NCBI GenBank assembly: GCA_012932295.1
Contig: JAAONU010000001.1
Location: 32,147,449 to 32,211,448, forward strand
Source of the DNA: Cyclina sinensis
Taxonomy: Eukaryota; Mollusca; Bivalvia; Venerida; Veneridae
DNA length: 64,000 bases
Direction of reading: 5' to 3'
Of this stretch, positions 1-10,419 are shown piece after piece. The position numbers were made by a program, and so were the translations under genes. The notes below the pieces were generated by a model. That model was not told the DNA's origin and did not search any database. It worked only from the letters and a program-made list of their open reading frames with translations. Within the stretch, counting starts at the first letter, position 1. Each line of letters starts with the position of its first letter.

Positions 1-842
1 AAATTAAGACTACTACAGTGCGGACAAGCTTTTTCTATAATTTGACCTAGTGACCTAGTTTTCAAGGTCACATAATCAAGTTTTGAACCTGACCTAGATA
101 TCATTGAGATACACATTCTGACAAAGCTTGAAGAAGATGGGACCAAAATTAAGACCACTAGAGTGCGGACAAGCTTTTTCTAAAATTTGACCTTGTGACC
201 TAGTTTTGAAGGTCACATGACCCAGTTTCGAACTTGATCTAGATATCATTGAGATTAACATTTTGACCAAGTTTAAAGAAGATCGGACCAAAATTAAGAC
301 TGCTAGAGTGCGGACAAGCTTTTTCTATAATTTGACCTTGTGGCCTAGTTTTGAAGGTCATATGACCCAGTTTCGAATTTGATCTAGATATCATTGAGAT
401 TAACATTTTGACCAAGTTTGAAGAAGATCGGACCAAAATTAAGACTGCTAGAGTGCGGACAAGCTTTTTCTATAATTTGACTTTGTGACAGAGTTTTGAA
501 GGTCACATGACCCAGTTTCGAACTTGATCTAGATATCATTGAGATTAACATTTTGACCAAGTTTGAAGAAGATCAGACCAAAATTAAGACCGCTAGAGTG
601 CGGACAATCTTTTTCTATAATTTGACCTAGTGACCTAGTTTTAAGGGTGAGATGACCCAGTAATGAACTTGATCTAGATATTATCGAGATAAACATTTTG
701 ACCAAGTTTAAAGAAGATCGCACTAAAATTAAGACCGCTAGAGCGCGGACAACAATTGTGAACGGACGACGGACGGACGGACGACGGACGAAAGGCGATC
801 ACAAAAGCTCACCCTGTCACTATGTGACAGGTGAGCTAAAAA
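1..842. repeat. Tandem-unit interspersed element, cut by the window edge
   Basis: About five copies of a roughly 145-bp unit are visible; the phrase GAGTGCGGACAAGCTTTTTC recurs near 161, 306 and 451 and diverged near 596. The array is followed by a GACGGACG-rich tract (758-790) and then a terminal hairpin, GCTCACC…GGTGAGC, at about 807-836. The same unit-array, GACGG tract and GTGAGC hairpin layout recurs elsewhere in the window. Short reading frames inside it are repeat translations, not genes. It resembles the tandem-core element families described in bivalves (pearl or Helentron-associated type); that assignment is inference. Confidence 0.8.
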
Positions 843-1007
843 GGTAAACAAGAGCCTGCTGGAAAAGACAGCATGCTAGTCCAAGTACAACAAGACCTGT
901 CCACAGACAGTATGCTCAACTTTTCTCAAGCCTGGATAATTAATTATAAGCCAAGTTAAACAAGAGGCCCAAGTGAAAAAATTTGAGTGGGGGAGGGCAA
1001 GTACCTA

Positions 1008-1420
1008 GTCATAGAGTCAAGTTCTTATGTATTTAAAAAAAATCGGGCCCGGGGGTTTAGGGGGGGGGAGTTGGGTGGGGGAGTGGGGTTTGGGATGGAT
1101 AGTCAAGTACCTATGCATTAAAAAAATCGGACCGGTGGGGCGGGGGGGACTGGTGGTGGTGCTGGGGGGATTGTTGAGGGTAAATGGGGAGTCAAGTACC
1201 TATGTTTTAAAAAAAATCGGGCCCGGGGGGGAGGGGCTGGTTGTTGGAGGGGGGATTTGAGTGTGGATTGGGAGTCAAATACCTATGTATTAAAAAAAAT
1301 CAGGTCCGAGGGGGGTGTAAAAAAACATGGGTTACATGGGCAGGGTGGGGGTCCCCATGCAGAGAGGAGGGGGGAGGGGGGGGGGGGCAGACAAAGGGGG
1401 GAGTACTTACCTATCTCATG
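1008..1420 (+). repeat. G-run-rich degenerate minisatellite
   Basis: Four degenerate units of about 80-90 bp each carry GTCAAGTACCTATG, then an A-run, then ATCGGGCCC followed by long G runs. The tract closes with runs of 6 to 13 G at about 1367-1402. The plus strand has many closely spaced G runs and could form G-quadruplexes. Open frames here are glycine-rich artefacts. Confidence 0.75.
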
Positions 1421-1426
1421 TCAGTT

Positions 1427-2192
1427 AATATTTTACTTCTAGGCTTAATAATATTTTATTTCTAGGCTTAAGAAGTTTTTTTTCCTATATATAAGAATAA
1501 CCAAAATCAAGTGACCCCTGGGGGTGGGGCTAACTGTGACCCAAGGGACATGAGTAACAACAATCTTTACAGGGGTCTTGCTGGTGATCAAGTATGCCAA
1601 GTTTGAATGGAATATCTTTGACACTTTTGAGAAATGGGCACTAACAAAAAGGTTAACCAAGACATTTTAAGTTGAAAAAGGGGCATAACATTGCAAAAAT
1701 AAATTTGAGGGTTATCTGCCCTTGAGAATTGGTGTTGTCTTAAGTGATACAATTGTAAACATTACAATTGGAAAGTTTGATGAAGAAATATTAAGAAATG
1801 GCATAGTTATAGCCAATGTTAAGTTTTCATGACAAAATCCAAGTACAAAAAGGGGCATAACTCTGTCAATTGTGGTCTTGACCTTCAGATTTTGGCATCA
1901 TCACGACCTTTTTGTCGTAAGCAATACAATTTGAAAGTTTGATAAGGAAATGTTAAGAAATGGCAAAGTTATTGCCAACGTTAAGTTTTCTGTCAAATGT
2001 GATCTTGACCTAAAGATTTTGACATCATCCAGACCCTGTTGTCATAAGCAATACAATTTGAAAGTTTGATAAGAAATGGCAAAGTTATAGCCAACGTTAA
2101 GTTTTCGTGACGGACCGACGGACCTACGGACCGACGGACAAAGTAATTCCTATGTATCGCCGTTTCTTCGAAAGGGCGACACAAAAAGAAAG
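1427..2192 (+). mobile_element. Interspersed repeat, copy A of a family also at 49.3-49.9 kb
   Basis: It starts with a small duplication (TAATATTTTA(T/C)TTCTAGGCTTA at about 1427-1470), runs through diverged roughly 130-bp units containing GGCATAACTCTG and GTTAAGTTTTCGTGAC, and ends in a GACGGACCGACGG tract plus a TATCGCC…GGGCGACA hairpin near 2155-2185. A reverse-oriented relative lies at 49262-49875 in a TET intron. No protein-coding capacity was recognised, so it is non-autonomous. Confidence 0.7.
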
Positions 2193-2199
2193 TTTTAAT

Positions 2200-3055
2200 T
2201 GTGTTTACTACTGGCTTGAACACTTAGATGAATTCGCATGTGAAATAAAAAGTAAGCTAAGGGGCCCCATTCTTAACTATCTCTGGCACTGGCCTGTTTC
2301 TTTTTACCCACAAAAGTCCATGCAATTCATAATTCATACGTACAGATTTACGTGCTCTTCGTGTCATCGATATTTGAAACGTAGCAATTTCCCTACGAGA
2401 TTTAATGAAGGCGGAAGGGTTTGCTTTCATTCCTCCATCAACTAGTTATCAATAAAAACACAACACACATCTTGGGGGTTTTATGCATTTTAAAAAAAAA
2501 ATGTGATTAAAAAAAGTATTAAAGATAATGTGTATGAAACAAAGGATATCGAGACATAAAATATTTAACTACATGAAAAAGTAAGTCTTTTTGTATCGCC
2601 AAATATCACACATATATATGAAATAAACGAGAGAAGTAGTTACAAAAGCTGGGTTTTGCTCTTTATCTTTATTAAGAGAGTGATGGTTTCCTTGCAGCTG
2701 TCGTACGATAGATTCTGAACAATTAAGACTACCATACAAACGGGGAAAAGGGGAATTTCAGAAAACTTTGAAACTAAAATGATCAAAAGGCACTCGTTTA
2801 AATAATATCCAAGCAAGGTTTTTTAGGGGATGCTGAACCTGTCGTGCTACATTTCTAATTAACAGCCCAGTCACTAACAACAGTGTACCTAAAGAGCTTA
2901 AGTTAAGACCTTAAACTGTTTTACTTCAGAAAGCATGATACATCTATGTTTTTTACGATAGGAAGGTTAATATTTTACCAATTGCATCAAAGCTTTCAGA
3001 AAGAGCTGAATACAATCGACTGGTATTTTATTAAGTTAATCTGATGGCTGATTTC
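2200..3055. other. Intergenic, no gene recognised
   Basis: AT-rich sequence with no long reading frame of credible composition, no splice-bounded exon that I could join to anything, and no clear tandem repeat. Confidence 0.5.
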
Positions 3056-3063
3056 TGCTATTT

Positions 3064-3261
3064 CGCTCTGTCGCGTTGGCGGGCTGGCAGGCCGAAAACC
3101 CGACAGAACGATTAATGTAGCATTTGTCGTATTGGCGCGCTCAAATGTCTTTCTTTCTTATTGGCGTGTTGTTGCCCTGCCAACACGACAGAACGAAATT
3201 TTAGGGCGCCAAGATGACATTCCATACCCGCCAACACGACACTTGATTTGTCGTGTTGGCG
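3064..3261. repeat. Cluster of short inverted GTCGTGTTGGCG motifs
   Basis: Within 200 bp the motif TGTCGTGTTGGCG, or a close variant, occurs at least five times in both orientations. The last pair forms a perfect 13-bp stem (3229-3241 with 3249-3261) around a 7-nt loop. The block is much richer in GC and CpG than its surroundings. It could be the end of a transposable element, a structured RNA or a protein-binding array; I cannot decide which. Confidence 0.6.
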
Positions 3262-5790
3262 CCATTGATTAACTATCTTCTAAAACTTAATTTATATTTT
3301 TGGCTCTGTACGGAGAGTCCACAAGTTTGAAAATTTTAATTTTACTGTTAAATAACAAGAGCTTCTATGTGAAATATTATGTATTCATTCTATATGCTTA
3401 TTTATGCTTTGTCTACGTAGTTTTACCACAGTATTTTAATGTTTATTTTAGCAATGCATTCTAATTTATTGCTAAAGTAAGATAGAAAATGCAAAGCATT
3501 CATTATTTCTATACAATAAAAAAATGACCAAATGGAATCAAAAATCAGTGTCATGATGGCCTGAACAACTTAAACAGATTTATTTAATGTTATTATTATT
3601 TTTTTTTTTTTTTGCTTTTTTTTTTTGCTGTTTTTTTTTTTTGCTGTTTTATTACTTCTTCTTTTTTTGCACATTTGAGTTATATGCTTAACTTGAAGAT
3701 ATGAATTACAGATAAAGAATATAGTCTCTTTTTATGCTACTTTTTTTACAGTAAAACTTTCGAATTTACGTTGTTTTTTTTTTTTTTTGTTTTTTTTTTT
3801 TGTACGAACAGCCACATCAAATTATTTTTCATATAAGTCATTGTGTTTGCCACGCAGTTGCATAAAACCACGTTTACACTGTTTTATATTAGCTTCCTCG
3901 TAGACGTCAGCTGTAACACAAAGACACATAACGGAAATAGACTTTGTGATTGTAAATGATCATCGCGTGCTACGAGCTGATTCAGTGACATTCAAATATC
4001 GACAACAGATGAATTAAGATGGTCTGGAGACTTTGTAAACACTTGTAAAATGCATTAGAGTAAAAGACTTAAGACCATAACCTTGGGCCTACAGCTTCGA
4101 TAAGGTTTCGTCCCCTATAAATATTACCGGTGGGCCTACAGCTCCGATAAGGCTTCTTCCCCTATAAATACTACCGTATCAGCAAATATCACTGTTACAA
4201 CTCCCAAGCATAGACGGCTTCATATGAACTCATGCAGAAATTCTGTGTTGCATTAAAAACGCTATATGAACATTATTTTTCGTACTTTTTACCGAGACAG
4301 CACACTATGTAAAATAGTTTCGTTAAAATATGAAGCAATACATTATCTTTCAAGTGTATATTGCAAATTGAAAAATGATAAAAAATAGCTACTTAAAATA
4401 CCATAGATTGGCTACTGGAAAAAATCTCTGGGCAGCTTGATAAGATATCGCAAAATCTTGTTTGTTTTAAATCTCAAATATCTCAAAAACTAATTATGAT
4501 GAAAACAAATTGAATAATGCAATAGTGTATTCATTTGTCTACAAAATGATACCTTTTATAACAAAATAGAATCAGAAATGATAATGTTTTATACAAAACA
4601 GAAAACCATCCGTGTGGTATGCAATGTTGGGAATTAATTAGCATATCTGCCTTTTGACTAACTAAATATCAGAATTTCTTCAACAATTCAAAATTAATGA
4701 ATAAAGTAAAACCTTTTTCTTTTATATTGAAATGGCCACTTTATAATATGCTATAGACTAAAGTTAGGATTTTTACAGTTCATGCATTTAGCTTTTGGAC
4801 AAAATGTTGACTTACCGCGTGATTAAACAGTGTATTCCTTTGGCTTATAAATGAGTTTCGAATCTGTGGTATTTTATGTCTTTGTTCTCTTGTATGTACA
4901 TAATGATTTTCTATTTTTCTTTGCAATACTATTTACAATATTTACTACAAGTAAGTCAACGCAATTTGAAAACTTTACATGTAAAGTGTTTGAAACCACC
5001 ATGATGCCACGTACCAAAGAAGAGTTTTAATGAACGTCAATATATTTAAATTTGACTGACTGCTTTACATGTTTAGTTTGCTAGTGTTTTTAATTTTTGA
5101 TCGCAGCGGAAAAGACCACAAATTCCATGCAGCGATTGCTTCCCTTTCAGTACAATAATCACTTCCATCAGGCATTTCACGTGAAGATGGTCGAACGTAT
5201 TCTGTTTTCAGGTTGTTTTCTTTTTCAATATTCTAACTTCTAGACATTATGAATTGATGAAAATCTTATTAATTTAAAAAAAGAAAGAGAAAAAAGTTCA
5301 TACATGTATACATAGCTGGAAACGAGGTATTAAAAATTTACCCGTGGTGGCAGAGATCTTTACTGAAGTACCGAAGGCTAGATCACTGCCAAGGATATTG
5401 CTTGGTCGAGGCGATTTCAACAACCCAAACCTAGGCGTTATTCTTCAAAGGTTCCCGTTGGTGTATAAATGCATATATGATTTTAAAATATTTCGGGATG
5501 GAGGAGTAATCCAGTCCCTGAATTGTAATGCTGGGATCACAAGTACGACTCTATTCTGCTCCACTTACACTATTAATTCTTGCACTGAGGTCCAATGCAT
5601 CATTGCTTTACACTGAACATGTAAATGAAGCAGGTTGGAACTGCATATTTTCAGTATCTTACACTAATGCAAGTATTCCACATATGGACGACAAATTTTG
5701 GTAAAACATTTTTAATGGACTATCTTAACCATACGGTAAATATACTTCGAGCATATCATGGTTTTACAGACAAGAAATTCTCTTTTTTAA
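3262..5790. other. Intergenic, AT-rich, no gene recognised
   Basis: It contains T-rich low-complexity tracts (3599-3658, 3772-3802) and a 47-bp tandem duplication (see 4085-4178). The reading frames at 5344-5616 and 5625-5807 have no splice context or recognisable motif, and lie just downstream of the minus-strand peptide gene. Confidence 0.5.
4085..4178 (+). repeat. 47-bp tandem duplication carrying CCCCTATAAATA
   Basis: Two adjacent copies begin GGGCCTACAGCT at 4085 and 4132, and each carries CCCCTATAAATA. The TATAAATA core in both copies resembles a core promoter element, but no gene start could be tied to it. Confidence 0.6.
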
Positions 5791-5796
5791 TACCAA

Positions 5797-5802
5797 TTTA
5801 TT
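5797..5802 (-). terminator. Candidate poly(A) signal of the secreted-peptide gene
   Basis: AATAAA on the minus strand, about 48 nt beyond the stop codon at 5850. It is the first such hexamer downstream, which gives a short 3' UTR. Confidence 0.5.
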
Positions 5803-5849
5803 GTTGACACATAATTCAAAGCAATATAGCATGAATCAGTCATTAGAGA

Positions 5850-8361
5850 CTATTTCTTTTTTCCAACAAATTCAAGGTAGTTGATGAGTTGTTTCATGAA
5901 GTCGTTGTGTTGTGGAAAGCCAACGTCAACATGGTCGCCGGCTCCTGGAAAATGCACGGTAAATATATTGTACTTTTAAAAACGCCTGTGAAAACAAACA
6001 AAAAATCGAAGAAGTTAAAATGAATATCTACATGTAATATACAAAATAAAGCTATCTAAAAATTAAAAAACATATTTTAGAGTATATAATTTTCAAACTA
6101 TGAAAATGCGAATCCCAAATATGTTGTATTTATCAAGCCGTGGGTGTGAGAGCCGGACTTTTAGGCAAACACAATTCATACTGATCTACATCCAACTTTA
6201 CTAAGCGTCGCTTGTGCACTAAAGACGAAAAGATTATCTGAAAGAAAACAATTTTCTAATATACTTTACAAGTGTTGTCCAACATCTGCTTTGAAAGAAA
6301 TTTCTTTTACCTTGTTCAGCTGACGACCTCATTCGTTCTTGCCTCTGGAACGAGTTGTCTGGAGGCATCTCGCGAAAACCTGAATTTAGTAATGAAAAAC
6401 AGATCAAGATATTCTTCCTAAAGATGACGTGCAATTTTCGATCAATGGTAGGATACACAATTATCTCGAATATAAAGGTATAACGAAAGGAAGGCGCCGG
6501 TGTAACTAGGTAAAATGACCCCCTTAGAGTAATGAGACCTCTGTTTGTATTCTTTAGGAAAAGTGACCCCCTTGATAACAATGATTTTAAACAAATGTTA
6601 TCTATTTTTAAGTAAAATCGATACTTAAAAACAACATGAAATTTGTCAACAAACTGATTTGCATATGACGTTCACGTTGTTTTTCTCAAAAATCCTAAAG
6701 CATGGACACAAATTTATCTAGTCTTTAATTTATAAGTATTAAAGGTAGCGCAACCAGTAGCAAAAAACAATTATCAATGATGAAACTTCTTTAATGATAC
6801 TTCTTTAACATTACTTAGAGAATATATACGACTACATGTATGTATATTTGCATCTGAAAACTTGTTCAGATAGAGACCAATGTCCAGAGTATTGAGAGAT
6901 GTTGTTGTTGTTTCAGTTACGTCATTGAAGTAAAACTGTATTTGCATATATATGTATTCTATAAGTTTATCTCGTAATTGCAAAGTTCTTCAGTATTTTT
7001 TTTCTGATCTAAGCCATATTTGAAGAAACGATCTTGTACCTGAGATAACTATTAAATGATCATGGTAAGTACGTGTTTATAGTTGTACTTAACGTCATTG
7101 AACATATCAAATAATTACTCGGAAATTCAATTTAACGTGAACGAGCTGCTTTAATGGAATGAAGCCAAAGAAATATCTGCAGTGCCACTCTTAATTTCCG
7201 ACGCATTACTGGCATTATCTATATATTTCTCAGATAATTTTATTGAGAATGTCACAATAAGTGTAAAATGAGACTTATTCCGACAGGTCGGTCGAATTAT
7301 AAAATGTATATATAATGTTTACGATGATAAAAGTAACTCGGTTAGTTTAATGATTAGTTTTCTTCATTGAGTTTATTGTTTATTTTTATTTCTTCCGTCG
7401 AAATGATCATTTTTTTAAAGAAATACTACGAAATACAACTAAAGATGTTAAGAATTTAAAACAAAACGAAGCAAACAACGCAACGATGAAACTAGTCAAG
7501 AAAAAAAAGCACGGAAATAAGAAATTTAGAAACTGTCTAATGTCTTCATAGAATTTATTCAGATAAAAGCTTCAGTTTTCTTCTAGATATAGTTTTAAAA
7601 AAATCACTTATTTTGTCTGTACCAAAGGGGAGAGGAATAGAAAAAAAGTGATTGGACATGCCAGAATGATGTTTGCTGGATTTATTTCAGATGAATATCA
7701 AATGTCTGGCAACGCCTAAGTAAGAGTAGCTTCAGTAGTCTTCCTTCCTCACCAGGCTTTAACATTTCTGAATTATAAAATATGAAATTCTTACCCAAAA
7801 AAATACGCATGTCTTTGGTTAACACAAAACAGAAAAATATAGGGACAGTTTAAAACCAATGTAGATAAAACTATATTGTTTTGAAAAATGTTGAATTCAG
7901 GATAATTGACTTATTATAAGGTGTAAGTTCTACAGTCATTAGCGGGAAAATAATACTGCAAGTGGAGACATCTTTATTGTAGAGAGCTTGCACAAAAAGA
8001 GAAGACACCAAGTGCAAGCTTTACTTTAGGCGTGGAAATAAACAATGTAAAACTTTATGGTGTTGTTATATAATAAAACATGTTCTCGCTAACTCAACGC
8101 ATTTCAAAAGCATTAAAGCGTGCCATTAAACGAAAACCGTAAGAAAAGATAATCTACTTTTTATGAAACAGCTTTATTACATAAACGGACTTCCTTGTCC
8201 ATCTAAAATCTAATCCTTGCTGGGTGTATTTTAGTTTGCAAAAATAAAAAAAGCAGCTTATTTTCGTCTGTGTTGTAGTTAATACAAATCTGCAAAATGG
8301 ACTTACCGTTTGTCTCAAATATGACGAGAAAAAGAATGCAGAGAATAAGTCCAATCTTCAT
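5850..8361 (-). CDS. Small secreted peptide precursor, 72 aa, family not recognised
   Basis: Three coding exons join in phase: 8361-8307 (ATG, 18 codons plus 1 nt), 6379-6311 (2 nt, 22 codons, 1 nt) and 5944-5850 (2 nt, 30 codons, stop TAG). Every junction has a GT donor (GTAAGT, GTAAAA) and an AG acceptor. Residues 1-18, MKIGLILCILFLVIFETN, form a classic signal peptide ending about residue 18-19. The mature part starts near GFREMPPDNSF and ends QLINYLEFVGKKK. There is no cysteine after the signal peptide, so no disulphide fold. The terminal Gly-Lys-Lys-Lys matches an amidation plus basic-cleavage signal of neuropeptide precursors; no internal dibasic site is seen. The C-terminal pattern LxxYLEFVGK loosely resembles the NPY/NPF C-terminal helix (LxxYxxxVGRPRF), but the RPRF is absent, so this is only a hypothesis. 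A TATA box lies 83 bp upstream of the ATG. The gene has no recognised neighbours in an operon-like sense. Confidence 0.7.
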
Positions 8362-8443
8362 ATTTTGGCCTCACCGTATTTTGTGTCTGTAGTTATAGAG
8401 TAGTATGATGCGAGGTAATGTGGAACGACAGACTTGAAGTTGG

Positions 8444-8451
8444 TATTTATA
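8444..8451 (-). promoter_or_regulatory. TATA box of the secreted-peptide gene
   Basis: TATAAATA on the minus strand. A start site about 30 nt downstream (around 8415) would give a 5' UTR of about 55 nt before the ATG at 8361. A strong TATA box fits a tissue-restricted secreted product (inference). Confidence 0.55.
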
Positions 8452-8461
8452 TCGGAGAATT

Positions 8462-10415
8462 AAATGGAGAAAGTGGATAGGATGTTCAGAGAGCGTGGTC
8501 GGCATCACAATACAGGGATCATCCGCACAGAAGAGATCAGTCTTTCACGACATAAATCCTTCCAAACACAGGTTTACTAGAAAGTTTAATGACAAGGATA
8601 TTAGCATCAAAATGATTGATCGCTGTACGTTGAAAACAACCTTTGTGTCTGTGGAATGTATCCTTCTTATTGTCAGGTTTAACATATGATTGATAATCCA
8701 GAAAAAAACTTTTTAGCACTAATCCTTCGAGCTAAGAGTTTCACCCTTTTGATATTAATTTACTTACATTCTCGAATTCTATTAATCAAAATCAAAGAAG
8801 ACGTATTGTACATCGAACGTTAAAAACTGTTGCCGTAAAGAACATTTACAAGAATTTTTTTGTCTACATTATAAAAACTTTCACTGAACTTTGCACAAGA
8901 CGCTTTGGAAAGTATCTTTATAAAATGATATGGACAAGCTGGAGCCTAATTTTGATTAGTGCTCGCCAAACTTTCTAGCCCAATCAGTGACAATGATATT
9001 TTTTTTAATTTTTGGCTCTCTAATCTTCATAAAATATAAACCGACGTTCTGATTGAAGTGCAAGGTGACAGGGTCAGTGCGTTTGTGTTGATATAACATT
9101 TTCACCTCAGCTCTTTGCTATAAAGATTCTATCATCTCCCGACATTAACGGATCACCGGTCCAGTGGTAAAGCGCTGGAATTTTAATCCAATGGTTGCGA
9201 GTCCGATCTCCCACTTTTCTACGAGGCCTGTCCCAATGCTGCGTTTCAGAGGCAAACTATTCAGCCGTAGTAAGAAGTATAGACGCTCTTTCATACATTT
9301 AAGTTCATTTTCTCATTATTAATGAATAACTTGTAAAAAAAACACTTTAGAAGACGAATGTCATTTCTTATCAATCTGTCTGTTGTATCAGACCTATATT
9401 ACGTGATATATATATATCTCTGGTTGTATACAACAAGAACACATCAATATACTTTAACTTTTATAAATACTAAATGACATGACAGTAAGCAGAGAAATCC
9501 TCAAATCAGAGAAATCATGACGTTAATCCTGGAACACTGTGAGACAAATAACTTTTAGAATTTGTTACATAAAACAGGCGCAGGCAAAAATTAACAGTAA
9601 AGGTATCACATTCACGCCTGATGCAACCTGTTTATCCGTAATGATGGCCCCTGCCAATTATGCTTTGCAATTTTCTTGTTAAATGGGCTTTTTTGACACG
9701 CGATAAACAAACACAACAGCACTATCAGTTTTATTCTGCATAATTAGCATACTTAGATGATCAAAATCAACAATACCTATTTCGAAAAAAATAATCTATT
9801 CGAATTGGATTTTTAGATTCGAATATTCAGTTGATTTTGGAATATTCTTCCATATCCATGGTTTTTTTTCCATAGTATATTAATTTCTCTTAAATTCTAA
9901 AGAAAAACAACTTCAGCAAATTCTGAGAGTCAGTCGCTTTCAACAATATCAATAAAGCTATCTCACTGGCTGATTAATATGTGGACTGACAGATGATTAG
10001 AGACTCATATATACACAACATGTAATTCATTCGTGGTGACGGAGGAGGGTGGAGTAATGAGCTAAGAAAGTTTATTTGAAATATAATCAAGTTTCCGGGC
10101 AGATTCGAGGGTCACACTTTCCGAAAGTCACGCAACAGACACACGGAACCAAGTTTACCTAAACAGAGAAAATCAATGAGAAAATATAGTCAGTTTCAAT
10201 CATTTTCCATTAGAAAACAAACTAACCATTAAATGTTCAACATAATTTTATTGACAAGAAATAAAATTCTGAATACTAGTATGAAACAAATGAAAATAAC
10301 ACTGGGATCTTGCAAAAATTGTTTATTTATGGTCAAAAATCTAAAACAAGACTAGTGATTGCATCAATGTAAATATATATATTTACCTGAGATAACTTGG
10401 CTTTGACTTTTAATT
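8462..10415. other. Intergenic, upstream of the peptide gene
   Basis: Apart from a tRNA-like SINE relic at about 9150-9290 this stretch is AT-rich and holds no gene that I can support. Short frames at 8495-8719 on both strands look random. Confidence 0.5.
9150..9290 (+). mobile_element. tRNA-derived SINE relic
   Basis: GGTCCAGTGGTAAAGCGCTGG resembles a tRNA A-box region. About 30 nt later GGTTGCGAGTCCGAT resembles a B box (GGTTCRANNCC) with changes. The same head, GGTCCAGTGGTAACGCGCTGG, appears in the clearer SINE at 38208-38512. The spacing fits a tRNA head, but it does not fold as a functional tRNA with a clean acceptor stem. Confidence 0.5.
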
Positions 10416-10419
10416 ATAT

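Noticed and set aside
2107..2445. 112-codon plus-strand frame beginning MTDRRTYGPTDK
   Set aside because: It starts inside the GACGGACCGACGG terminus of a mobile element and runs into unrelated flank; composition and context are not those of an exon.
5344..5616. 90-codon plus-strand frame downstream of the peptide gene
   Set aside because: No splice context, promoter or recognisable motif; treated as chance.
6234..6581. 115-codon minus-strand frame
   Set aside because: It contains peptide-gene exon 2 in frame but reads through both introns; the splice-bounded exon 6379-6311 is the supported part.
9150..9230. Possible functional tRNA gene
   Set aside because: A and B box-like motifs exist, but no clean acceptor stem or cloverleaf could be drawn; better explained as a SINE relic.
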